A stretch of DNA of 7,182 nt, taken from assembly GCA_905233515.1 (NCBI GenBank), contig CAJOEQ010000041.1:1-7182 (forward strand), read 5' to 3'. How positions within the stretch are numbered: position 1 is the stretch's first letter; each line of letters opens with the position of its first letter. This DNA comes from an uncultured Synergistales bacterium. Its GTDB lineage: Bacteria > Synergistota > Synergistia > Synergistales > Aminobacteriaceae. Position numbers and translations under genes: made by a program. The notes beneath the pieces are model-generated. The model was not told the origin of the DNA. It saw only the letters and a list, made by a program, of their open reading frames with translations, and made no database searches. This document shows, one piece after another, positions 1 through 7,155 of this stretch.

Positions 1-3
1 ATC

Positions 4-1038
4 ATGATTCAAAAATCTTTATTCGGTACAATGCCGGACGGTCGACAAGTTTATAATTACACGTTTATAGACTCAAAAGGTCAAAGCGTTACAATTTCCG
101 AATATGCATGTGCGATAATCGAGTCAAAAGTTTTAGCTCAAGACGGCAAATTATACGACGTAACACTCGGTTATGACACTTTGAATGAATATTTGCAGGA
201 CACAAGAAATTTCGGTGCAATCGTCGGACGTTATGCGAATAGAATCGCGCTGGGACAATTTACACTTAACGGCGTAACTTATCATTTAGAGAGAAACAAC
301 GGGCGAAATACTTTACATGGCGGAGTTCAAAGTTTCCGCAAAAAATTATTTACAAGCACTCTTAAAGATAACTGCGTTGAATTTAAACTTGAGTCGCCTG
401 ATCTTGACTGCGGATTTCCGGGCAATTTTACTTTAATTGAGCGTGCTTCATTCATTGACGGTGCTTTAAAAATGGAGTATGAATATATTTGCGATAAAGA
501 CACTCCAGCGAGCATTACGAATCATAATTATTTTAATTTGAACGGTCACGGAAATGGGAGCATTCTAAATCACGAGTTAATAATTAATGCTGCTCGATAT
601 TGCAGAGCCGATAATGAATTATTAGCAGCTTGGCCGCCTGTAAGTGTAGAAGGGACTCCGTTTGATTTTAGACAAGCAAAAAAAATTATTGACGGAATTT
701 TTACGTATTCGCCTGAATTAATAAATGCTAAGGGCGGTTATGATCATTGCTATGAGACTCCCGAACACGATAAACCGGCGGCAATTATGAAAGGTGATAA
801 GACGGGAATCACTTTAGAAGTTTACTCAGACATGCCGGCATTGCAATTTTATTCGGGTAATTCAATCGGACATACTGCGGGCAAAAATGGAGCTTATTAT
901 AACGATCATGAAGGTTTTGCGCTTGAGTGCCAGCAATTCCCTAACGCTATGAATATAAATGAGCCGTCATGCCCTAATGTAATAATTAAAGCAGGACAGC
1001 TCACTAAATGCTATATCACGTATAAATTTGCGTGTTAG
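4..1038 (+). CDS. galM: Aldose 1-epimerase (mutarotase)
   Basis: Interconverts the alpha and beta anomers of free aldoses such as galactose, glucose, xylose or arabinose in the cytoplasm, feeding the form used by the next enzyme. The 344-residue product has the normal family length and no signal peptide. Family landmarks appear in order: GRYANR at 75-80, the LHGG histidine H105, TNHNYFNL with H174, YDH with D247, and the E308 region (GFALECQ). By comparison with characterised GalM proteins, H174 and E308 are the expected acid/base pair, with H105 and D247 as sugar-binding residues. The ATG at position 4 gives a typical N-terminus, but its ribosome-binding site lies outside the window and the frame is open to the window edge, so a longer form cannot be excluded. 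It is the only plus-strand gene; its TAG stop overlaps the transaldolase stop by 4 bp tail to tail. The neighbours suggest a pentose such as arabinose as physiological substrate, which is inference. Confidence 0.95.
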   Translation: MIQKSLFGTMPDGRQVYNYTFIDSKGQSVTISEYACAIIESKVLAQDGKLYDVTLGYDTLNEYLQDTRNFGAIVGRYANRIALGQFTLNGVTYHLERNNGRNTLHGGVQSFRKKLFTSTLKDNCVEFKLESPDLDCGFPGNFTLIERASFIDGALKMEYEYICDKDTPASITNHNYFNLNGHGNGSILNHELIINAARYCRADNELLAAWPPVSVEGTPFDFRQAKKIIDGIFTYSPELINAKGGYDHCYETPEHDKPAAIMKGDKTGITLEVYSDMPALQFYSGNSIGHTAGKNGAYYNDHEGFALECQQFPNAMNINEPSCPNVIIKAGQLTKCYITYKFAC

Positions 1039-2075
1039 TTCTTTGCTTTAGTCTCGATTGAGGCCATTAACGACTCAAAAGCTGCGTTAAAGGATTTGAG
1101 ACCGTCTTCAAGTAATTTAGCGCAGACAGCTTTTATATCAATTCCGAGTGCTGCTAATTTTTTGAGATCTGACTCGGCCTTGTCTAGGTCGTTTTCAAGA
1201 GTTAAAGCCGCTTTGCCGTGATTCACAAATGCTTCAAGAGTTACAGGCGGAACAGTATTAACGGTATTAGCTCCGATAATATCTTCAACGTATTTGACAT
1301 CAGAATATGCTTTATTCTTTGTGCCTGTGCTTGCCCATAATGCGCGCTGAATAAATTTCTCACCTGCAAATAATTTCTTGAATTCCTGATACATTAATTT
1401 AATGCCGTCAACGGCGATACAGCCCTGTAAATCGCTGTTATTTTTCTCGGCTAATAATTTATCGACGGCGGAATCAACACGAGACACGAACACAGAAGCA
1501 ACTGATGCAACTTGTTTACCGGCTCTCTTTGCTCCTGCGATATAGGCTTTAGCGACATTAATATACTGTTCTTGCGAGAAAATAAGAGTCGAATTTACAT
1601 TTACGCCGCTTGCAATACATTCTGTAAGAGCTTGAATTCCTTCAGGTGTTGCAGGAATCTTAATCATGACGTTCGGGCGGTTGAGTAAAGCAAATAATCT
1701 CTTGGCCTCGCTGATTGTCGTATCTTTATCAGACGCGATTAACGGGTTGACCTCAAGACTAACATAACCGTCTTTGCCATTCGTCGAGTCATAAACAGGT
1801 CTAAGAATATCTGCGGCGGCTCCGACTTCCTGAAGAGTCAAAATCTCGTAGATTTCTGCGCTTGTTTTGCCTTCTTTTGAGAGTGAGGCAATTTCTGAGT
1901 CATAATCTTGAGTTTTCGCGATTGCGTTCTCAAAAATTGATGGATTTGTAGTAACTCCGACTACGCCCTTATCGATCCAGCTTTTAAGCCCGCCCGATGC
2001 AATTAAATCACGGCTGATATAATCAAGCCAAATGCTTTGACCGAGATCAAATGCTTCATGAATACTAGTTTTCAT
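1035..2075 (-). CDS. tal: Transaldolase
   Basis: Moves a dihydroxyacetone unit from sedoheptulose-7-phosphate to glyceraldehyde-3-phosphate, giving erythrose-4-phosphate and fructose-6-phosphate in the non-oxidative pentose phosphate pathway. From the start chosen here the product is 346 residues. It resembles the longer transaldolases of the actinobacterial/cyanobacterial type, not the short ~215-residue form. Visible landmarks are WLDYISRD (D18, expected acid/base residue), GVTTNPSIF at 40-48, SLEVNP with E108, MIKIPAT with the Schiff-base lysine K139, NSTLIFS at 161-167, VFVSRVD at 195-201, and WASTGTK at 247-253. An in-frame ATG six codons upstream (2091-2093) also exists, but it would overlap the preceding gene. 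The ATG at 2075 has an AGGAG eight bases before it and begins right at the conserved region. It is the last gene of the minus-strand set, 11 bp after the kinase stop, and runs 4 bp into the convergent epimerase. All key residues are intact. Confidence 0.95.
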   Translation of the reverse strand: MKTSIHEAFDLGQSIWLDYISRDLIASGGLKSWIDKGVVGVTTNPSIFENAIAKTQDYDSEIASLSKEGKTSAEIYEILTLQEVGAAADILRPVYDSTNGKDGYVSLEVNPLIASDKDTTISEAKRLFALLNRPNVMIKIPATPEGIQALTECIASGVNVNSTLIFSQEQYINVAKAYIAGAKRAGKQVASVASVFVSRVDSAVDKLLAEKNNSDLQGCIAVDGIKLMYQEFKKLFAGEKFIQRALWASTGTKNKAYSDVKYVEDIIGANTVNTVPPVTLEAFVNHGKAALTLENDLDKAESDLKKLAALGIDIKAVCAKLLEDGLKSFNAAFESLMASIETKAKN

Positions 2076-2083
2076 AAAATAAT

Positions 2084-2088
2084 CTCCT
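2084..2088 (-). promoter_or_regulatory. Ribosome-binding site of the transaldolase (decides the start)
   Basis: On the minus strand the bases AGGAG lie eight bases before the ATG at 2073-2075. They overlap the stop codon of the upstream kinase (2087-2089). The spacing supports the ATG at 2075 over the in-frame ATG at 2091-2093, which would place this Shine-Dalgarno sequence inside the coding region. Its position in the end of the kinase gene suggests translational coupling. Confidence 0.75.
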
Positions 2089-3685
2089 ACCATTTCATAG
2101 AATTTATTGCGGCCTTCTCAATTTCAAGACCAGCTAAATAATGTTTCGTGAACTCTTCAAAACCTGCGACTTCTTCAGGAGTAGGACTCACAGCCTCACC
2201 CGTTAAATCTTTGAATATTCGCGAATCTAAATAATTCTCAAGTTTACCGTCTTTTTTGCCGTCGACCATGTAAGCAGCTAATAAGGCAATACCCCACGCG
2301 CCTCCCTCGCTGGCAGTTGACAAGACACTTACAGGAGAATTTACAGCAGCGGCTAAAACTTTCTGCATTACTAAAGGCGTTTTAAAGAGTCCGCCATGTC
2401 CCATTATTTTATCAAGTTTAACGCCCTCGTCCTTCAGCAAAATATCCATGCCGAGTTTTACAGCTCCGAGTGAAGTATATAGATTCACAAGCATGAAATT
2501 AGCTAAATTAAATTTACTGTTAGGCATTCTCGCGAATAATGGGCGGCCTTCATTTATAAATGTAATATTTTCGCCTGAATAATACCCGTAAGCAAGCAAG
2601 CCCCCGCAGTCTTTATCGCCGCTGAGTGCATGAGTATATAATTTATTAAATAATTCGCCGGTGTCTGCTTTGATTCCCATTAAGTTGCAGAATTCGCTAA
2701 AAATTTCGATCCAAGCGTTAAGATCGCTCGTTCCGTTATTAGCGTGAGACATTGCACAGGGGAATCCTGAAGGAGTAGTTACCATGTCAATTTCACGGTG
2801 TAATTTCGATAATTTGTGCTCAAGTACTATCATTGCAAAAGTGCTTGTGCCTGCTGAAAGATTCCCAGTTCGTGGAGCTACTGAATTTGTTGCAGTCATT
2901 CCCGTACCTGCGTCGCCTTCAGGTGGACATAAAGGAATCCCCGGCTCTAAATTCCCGGACTCGTCTAAAAGTTTCGCGCCCTCAGGAGTCAAATTTCCTG
3001 CATCATCGCCAGCAACTAAGACACGAGGGAATATATCACGTAACTTGAAATCATAGCCGGACTTGCTTAATAACTCGTCAAATTTCGCAATCATTGACTC
3101 GTCGTAGTCTAATTTTTCTGAGTCAATCGGGAACATTCCGGCAGCGTCGCCGATTCCGATAACTTTTTGACCGGTTAATTTATAGTGCATATAAGCAGCT
3201 AGAGTAAAGACTCCAGCGATATTTTTAACGTGAGGCTCATTGTCTAGTATACGTTGATATAAATGTGCGACACTCCATCTTAACGGAATATTGAAATCAA
3301 ATAATTCTGTCAAGAAATCGGCTGATTTTGTCGTGTTAGTATTTCGCCAAGTCTGAAAGGGTGCGAGCTGCTTATCTTGAGAGTCTAACGCGATATAACC
3401 GTGCATCATTGCGCTGATTCCGATTGCACCGAATTTTTTAGGAGTAACGCCGTATTTTGACTCGATGTCCTTACGCAATGACGAGTAACAAGACTTTAAA
3501 CCTGCGTCAACGTCTGCTAAGTCATAAGTCCAGACTCCATTAATTAATTTATTCTCCCACTCATGAGAGCCCGACGCTAAAACGTGGCCGTCATAGTCGA
3601 TTAATATAGCTTTTATACGAGTAGAACCGAATTCGATTCCCAGTGCAGTTTTTGCGGAATTAATTAATTCTGCCGTATTGCTCAT
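2087..3685 (-). CDS. FGGY-family pentulose kinase, probable ribulokinase or xylulokinase
   Basis: An ATP-dependent sugar kinase of the FGGY family (two actin-like domains), cytoplasmic, 532 residues. Seen in the sequence: the N-terminal phosphate loop GIEFGSTRIKA at 16-26, the sugar-contact motif SAMMHGYIALD at 91-101, TWRNTNT at 112-118, the catalytic-base region PPEGDAGTGM with D258 at 254-263, the LSAGTST phosphate motif at 276-282, and the nucleotide motif GHGGLFKTP at 429-437. The SAMMHG stretch resembles the SGQMHG of xylulokinases. The length and the neighbours (transketolase, transaldolase, aldose epimerase) match the AraK type of ribulokinase known from the Clostridium acetobutylicum arabinose locus, so L-ribulose is as plausible as D-xylulose. 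The gene starts 1 bp after the transketolase stop, with AGGTGA six bases before the ATG, and stops 11 bp before the transaldolase. This is tight operon packing. FGGY kinase is certain from motifs; the substrate is inferred from context. Confidence 0.88.
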   Translation of the reverse strand: MSNTAELINSAKTALGIEFGSTRIKAILIDYDGHVLASGSHEWENKLINGVWTYDLADVDAGLKSCYSSLRKDIESKYGVTPKKFGAIGISAMMHGYIALDSQDKQLAPFQTWRNTNTTKSADFLTELFDFNIPLRWSVAHLYQRILDNEPHVKNIAGVFTLAAYMHYKLTGQKVIGIGDAAGMFPIDSEKLDYDESMIAKFDELLSKSGYDFKLRDIFPRVLVAGDDAGNLTPEGAKLLDESGNLEPGIPLCPPEGDAGTGMTATNSVAPRTGNLSAGTSTFAMIVLEHKLSKLHREIDMVTTPSGFPCAMSHANNGTSDLNAWIEIFSEFCNLMGIKADTGELFNKLYTHALSGDKDCGGLLAYGYYSGENITFINEGRPLFARMPNSKFNLANFMLVNLYTSLGAVKLGMDILLKDEGVKLDKIMGHGGLFKTPLVMQKVLAAAVNSPVSVLSTASEGGAWGIALLAAYMVDGKKDGKLENYLDSRIFKDLTGEAVSPTPEEVAGFEEFTKHYLAGLEIEKAAINSMKW

Positions 3686-3686
3686 T

Positions 3687-5600
3687 TTATTTCACCTGTA
3701 AGAACTCTTTAACGATTGAGTCGGCATCAATGCCCATTTCTTTGCGAACTTGATCAGAAGTTCCCGACGCTCCATAATGATTCACGCCTAAATTCTTAAA
3801 TTTCGGGAGAGCGATTCCTGCGCGTGCTGCCTCAATTACCATAATTGCGCCCATTCCCGTATTAACGTGATGATCTTCAACGGTGAGAATTACGCCCGTT
3901 TTTGCTGCTTCTTTTATTGCGTCCATATCAGGAGATAACGGACAAGAGACTGCCCAGACTGCAACATTTAAATTTTTCTCGCTTGCTAGGGTGTCAGCTG
4001 CTTTTAATGCTATCTGCGCCGTATAACCGAGTGCGAAAATTGAGCCGTCTTTGCCTTCACGTAATTTAACAGCTTTGCCGTACTCAAATTTATAATCGCC
4101 CGCAAATTCTTTGAGACCGTCAATTTTGCTGCGTCCTACTGCTAAACAAATATCCCCGGGAGTTGCTAACATCCAGCGGGTCGCCCTGTCAGTCTGATTC
4201 GGGTCAACTGGGACTACTAATTTCCAGCCGAAAGTATTATGTAACAAGCCTACATAATCAATGCATTGATGAGTCTTTCCGTCTTCTCCGACATCGAGCC
4301 CGACGTGAGTCAAAACTGTTTTATTTCCAGCGTGATTTATATCGTTGAGTCTCTGCTGATTAAATACCTCGTCGATACCAAATACGCCGAAATCAGCCCA
4401 TAAAGAAACAACGCCGGCAATGCTCGCAGTTCCTGACATGGTAGCAACGCAATGTTCTTGAATACCGCACTGAATGAAATTATCCGGAGCCTCATTCATA
4501 AAGCCGCCAGTCATAACAGAAGGTTTTAAATCGCAGTCAAATACTAAAATGGGAGTCTTCCCGTCCTTCTTGTAATTCAATTTGCCAACATCAGCAAGTG
4601 CCTTACCAAATGCGCCGCGGTTGTCGCTGACTTTTGCGCCCTCATAGTTAAACGGAGTCCCAGTCTCAATAACAGGTGCAGCGGGATAATCAATTTTGCG
4701 GCCTTTATAGCTCGGTCCTTGTTTACGTCGTTCGAGTGCCTTTGTGAGAGTCGCAGGGTCTTCTCCTAAATGTTTCATAATCTCGTCATACATTTCAGGA
4801 GTTACAGGTTTGCCGTGATAGTCGGGAATTCCTTCCATTTTGAGTCCGTCTTTACCTATAACAGTATGACATAATAAAACGCTGGGCTTTCCGTGTGAAC
4901 CTGCATTCTTGAGAGCGTTATACAAATCTTTGAATGAATGCCCGTCGACTTCGATAACTTCCCAGCCGTCAGCAGCCCATAACGCTTTTAAATCGCACGG
5001 CATGACTTTATTACGATTTCCTGAAATCTGAATATCATTCCAGTCAACAAGAGCAACAAGTCCCGTTAAATTTTCTTTAACAGCAATGCGTCTTGCTTCT
5101 GCTAATTGTCCCTTAGTTTGTCCGCCGTCACCCATTAAGACATAAACTCGGCCATTATAATTATTTGCGCGTTGAGCGAGTGCAAAACCTGCTCCGGCTG
5201 AAAGTCCCTGCCCTAAATTTCCGGTGCCCCAGTCAATTCCGGGAACTTCGCGGGTTACGTGGCCTTGAAAAGCTGATCCGCAATTTCTAAAATGTGCCAT
5301 TGCCTCTTCTCTGTCAACAAAGCCCCATTCAGATAATGCAGCATATACGCCCGCACTTGTGTGTCCGTGAGAAATTACAACGTAATCACGATTTAAATCG
5401 CTGCAATTCTCAGGAGTTAAATTTGCGATCCCGTAGACTGATAAAAACATTTCCATGCTTGAGAAAGCACCGCCCGGGTGTCCTGACTTGGCCGCACTTA
5501 CCATAGTGAGGGCTGCTGCTCTTGCTCGTTTGGCTGCTGCGTTGAGTGAGCTTATTTGTTCGTCGCTTAAAAACTCACCTGTTAATTTGCTTAATGACAT
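3687..5600 (-). CDS. tkt: Transketolase (full-length, thiamine-diphosphate dependent)
   Basis: Transfers two-carbon ketol units between sugar phosphates (xylulose-5-phosphate, ribose-5-phosphate, erythrose-4-phosphate) in the non-oxidative pentose phosphate pathway, using thiamine diphosphate and a divalent metal. The 637-residue protein holds both halves that some bacteria and archaea encode as separate subunits. N-terminal half: SGHPGG at 39-44, SHGH at 77-80, GNLGQG at 127-132, and the cofactor motif GDGG at 157-160 ending at N188 in DWN. C-terminal half: GIQEH at 379-383 with E382 as the expected cofactor-activating glutamate, THVGLDVGEDGKTHQ at 431-445, and GRSK at 489-492. Several motifs differ from the E. 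coli-type enzyme (for example GIQEH where GIAEQ is common), so it is a divergent branch. The start ATG has AAGAAGG nine bases upstream. It lies 37 bp after the glycerol-kinase-like gene and 1 bp before the second kinase, consistent with one operon. Confidence 0.93.
   Translation of the reverse strand: MSLSKLTGEFLSDEQISSLNAAAKRARAAALTMVSAAKSGHPGGAFSSMEMFLSVYGIANLTPENCSDLNRDYVVISHGHTSAGVYAALSEWGFVDREEAMAHFRNCGSAFQGHVTREVPGIDWGTGNLGQGLSAGAGFALAQRANNYNGRVYVLMGDGGQTKGQLAEARRIAVKENLTGLVALVDWNDIQISGNRNKVMPCDLKALWAADGWEVIEVDGHSFKDLYNALKNAGSHGKPSVLLCHTVIGKDGLKMEGIPDYHGKPVTPEMYDEIMKHLGEDPATLTKALERRKQGPSYKGRKIDYPAAPVIETGTPFNYEGAKVSDNRGAFGKALADVGKLNYKKDGKTPILVFDCDLKPSVMTGGFMNEAPDNFIQCGIQEHCVATMSGTASIAGVVSLWADFGVFGIDEVFNQQRLNDINHAGNKTVLTHVGLDVGEDGKTHQCIDYVGLLHNTFGWKLVVPVDPNQTDRATRWMLATPGDICLAVGRSKIDGLKEFAGDYKFEYGKAVKLREGKDGSIFALGYTAQIALKAADTLASEKNLNVAVWAVSCPLSPDMDAIKEAAKTGVILTVEDHHVNTGMGAIMVIEAARAGIALPKFKNLGVNHYGASGTSDQVRKEMGIDADSIVKEFLQVK
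3692..3697 (-). promoter_or_regulatory. Ribosome-binding site of the pentulose kinase
   Basis: AGGTGA on the minus strand sits six bases before the ATG at 3683-3685, inside the last codons of the transketolase gene. With only one base between the transketolase stop and this start, ribosomes can probably pass directly from one gene to the next. The coupling is inferred from layout. Confidence 0.65.
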
Positions 5601-5609
5601 AAAATTTTG

Positions 5610-5616
5610 CCTTCTT
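5610..5616 (-). promoter_or_regulatory. Ribosome-binding site of the transketolase
   Basis: AAGAAGG on the minus strand, nine bases before the ATG at 5598-5600, inside the 37-bp AT-rich gap that separates this gene from the upstream kinase. It supports the chosen transketolase start. Confidence 0.65.
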
Positions 5617-5637
5617 TCTTTATATATTTATAAAAAT

Positions 5638-7107
5638 TTACCGTGATTTTGTTACGGCATTTTTCCAACCGTTATATAAATTAATTCTATCAGACTCGGG
5701 CATTGAAGGGGAATAACTGACACGCTTTAAATTATTAAAAATTTCATTGTTATATAAATTTGCCGAGAGTCCCGCACAATAAGCCGCGCCGATGCCTGAT
5801 AATTCTTCAGAGTCGGGAATTCTCACAGGAATATTTAATAAATCGCTCTGAAATTGCATTAAATAGCTGTTTCTCGTCGGTCCGCCGTCGACTCGTAATT
5901 CATTAACTGGAATCCCCGCGCCCGTTCTCATCTCGTTAATAATATCTGCTATCTGATAAGCTATGCAGTCAAGTGCAGCACGAACAATTTCATTTCTCCC
6001 AGTTGCCCGAGTCATTCCTACAATACACGCGCTCGCATGAGAGTCCCAGTAAGGCGCACCCAGTCCGGAAAATGCAGGAACTAAATACGTTTTATCGCCT
6101 TTGTTCGCATTTCTTGCAAGTTCTTCTGTCTCGCCGGGATTCGTGATTAATTTTAAATCATCCTTCAGCCAAGTTATAACAGCTCCAGTATAATTTATAT
6201 TGCCTTCTAAAACGTAATTGACTCGACCGTTAATTTTCCAAGCAAGACTCGTTACAATTTTATCGCTCATTGAAATTTTCCCGCCGATATTCATCATAAC
6301 TGATGAGCCAGTCCCATAAGTCGCCTTAATCATGCCGGGATTTAGACAGCCCTGACCGAATAAAGCACCATGAGAATCGCCTAAGACTCCGCAAATGGGA
6401 ATTTTTTTATCAAGCCAGCCGTCAAAATCAGTCATTCCAAAATCGCCGTCTGAGTCCGTGATTTCAGCCATACAAGTTTTATTTATGCCGAATAAATTTA
6501 ATAAATCATCGTCCCATGTGAGAGAATTTATATTAAATAATTGAGTCCTTGACGCATTAGAATAATCCGTTTGATGACGAGTCCCGCCTGTTAATTTATA
6601 AACAAGCCACGAGTCAATTGTCCCGACTGCGATATTATTTGAGTCTGCTAATTCCTTCACGCCGTCTACATTCTGAAATATCCAAGCTAATTTTGCAGCA
6701 GGAAAATACGGCGATAAATTTATACCTGTCTTATCATGAATTATTTGCGAGTGGCCTTGTCTTGCTAACTCTTCACAAATTGCCGCACCTCGTGAACACT
6801 GCCAGACTATAGCATTATATACAGGTTCGCCCGTTCTCTTGTCCCAACATGCGGAAGTCTCGCGCTGATTGCTGATTCCTAACGCGTAAATTTCTGATTT
6901 ATTTATGCCGGCTTTGTCGACTAAATTTTTTACTACTTCAAGGGTGTTATTATAAATTTCGCGCAAATCATGCTCAACCCAGCCGAGATTATTAACAATT
7001 TGCCGGTGCGCTTTATCAGTCCGACATAATAAAATGCCTTTATCGTCAAATAATAGTGCTTTAGTTCCTTGTGTGCTCTGATCTATTGCAAGAATATATT
7101 TACTCAA
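5638..7107 (-). CDS. Glycerol-kinase-like FGGY-family carbohydrate kinase
   Basis: A cytoplasmic ATP-dependent kinase of 489 residues that aligns along its length with glycerol kinase. Shared landmarks: the AIDQSTQGTKA phosphate loop at 7-17, GWVEHD at 42-47, SNQRET at 79-84, NAIVWQC at 98-104, SPYF at 132-135, TDYSNASRT at 180-188, GD at 243-244, YGTG at 264-267, GLGAPYWD at 348-355, RVDGG at 405-409, and LMQFQSDLL at 416-424. Of the residues that hold glycerol in the E. coli enzyme, R82, E83, W102, Y134 and the catalytic D244 are present. The glutamine after the aspartate is S245, and the expected phenylalanine after YGTG is S269. I see no histidine in the loop before the catalytic region (about 225-236), where Gram-positive glycerol kinases carry their PTS-phosphorylated histidine. 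The start is TTG with a strong AGGGAGG ten bases upstream, and it gives the classic N-terminus. First gene of the minus-strand set. It would be annotated glpK by similarity; in this setting another polyol or ketose is possible. Confidence 0.85.
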   Translation of the reverse strand: MSKYILAIDQSTQGTKALLFDDKGILLCRTDKAHRQIVNNLGWVEHDLREIYNNTLEVVKNLVDKAGINKSEIYALGISNQRETSACWDKRTGEPVYNAIVWQCSRGAAICEELARQGHSQIIHDKTGINLSPYFPAAKLAWIFQNVDGVKELADSNNIAVGTIDSWLVYKLTGGTRHQTDYSNASRTQLFNINSLTWDDDLLNLFGINKTCMAEITDSDGDFGMTDFDGWLDKKIPICGVLGDSHGALFGQGCLNPGMIKATYGTGSSVMMNIGGKISMSDKIVTSLAWKINGRVNYVLEGNINYTGAVITWLKDDLKLITNPGETEELARNANKGDKTYLVPAFSGLGAPYWDSHASACIVGMTRATGRNEIVRAALDCIAYQIADIINEMRTGAGIPVNELRVDGGPTRNSYLMQFQSDLLNIPVRIPDSEELSGIGAAYCAGLSANLYNNEIFNNLKRVSYSPSMPESDRINLYNGWKNAVTKSR

Positions 7108-7117
7108 TAAAAAACGG

Positions 7118-7124
7118 CCTCCCT
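7118..7124 (-). promoter_or_regulatory. Strong ribosome-binding site for a TTG-initiated kinase
   Basis: AGGGAGG on the minus strand, with ten bases between it and the TTG at 7105-7107. No ATG in a suitable position gives the conserved N-terminus, so this site decides the start of the first kinase. The strong match may offset the weak start codon. Confidence 0.7.
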
Positions 7125-7149
7125 ACTGTGTGCAGATATTGTGAAGATA

Positions 7150-7155
7150 ATTATA
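7150..7155 (-). promoter_or_regulatory. Possible -10 promoter element upstream of the operon
   Basis: A perfect TATAAT hexamer on the minus strand lies 42 bases before the TTG start of the first kinase, in an AT-rich leader. There is no convincing -35 hexamer at 16-18 bp spacing (the DNA there is G-rich: GGGTGGGAG) and no TGn extension, so the match could be chance in AT-rich DNA. No riboswitch, clear operator or catabolite-response element is visible in the 75 bp present, and the real promoter may lie beyond the window edge. Confidence 0.28.

Noticed and set aside
327..515. A 62-codon minus-strand open frame inside the epimerase gene
   Set aside because: It lies entirely antisense to a well-supported gene, shows no recognisable motif and is best explained as a chance open frame.
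2076..2093. The longer transaldolase form starting at 2093
   Set aside because: It would add six unconserved residues, overlap the kinase stop and bury the AGGAG site inside the coding region.
2784..3056. Plus-strand open frames of 71 and 90 codons opposite the second kinase
   Set aside because: Both overlap each other and a conserved gene. Their translations have no family features, and I saw no convincing ribosome-binding site.
4163..4348. A plus-strand open frame opposite the transketolase, with similar ones at 5294-5506 and 5455-5646
   Set aside because: These are shadows of the conserved transketolase frame, without motifs of their own.
5617..5637. TATAAA-like sequences in the gap before the transketolase, as an internal promoter
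   Set aside because: The gap is almost pure A and T, so such hexamers are expected by chance, and no -35 match is found at proper spacing in the end of the kinase gene.
5631..5657. Possible terminator at the end of the first kinase: CCGT and ACGG arms around a nine-base loop, followed by a short T-rich run on the minus strand
   Set aside because: The stem is only four or five pairs and the T run is interrupted, so it is too weak to call, especially inside an apparent operon.
6618..6812. A 64-codon plus-strand open frame opposite the first kinase
   Set aside because: It is antisense to a conserved gene. The leucine-rich translation looks membrane-like only because of the complementary codons.
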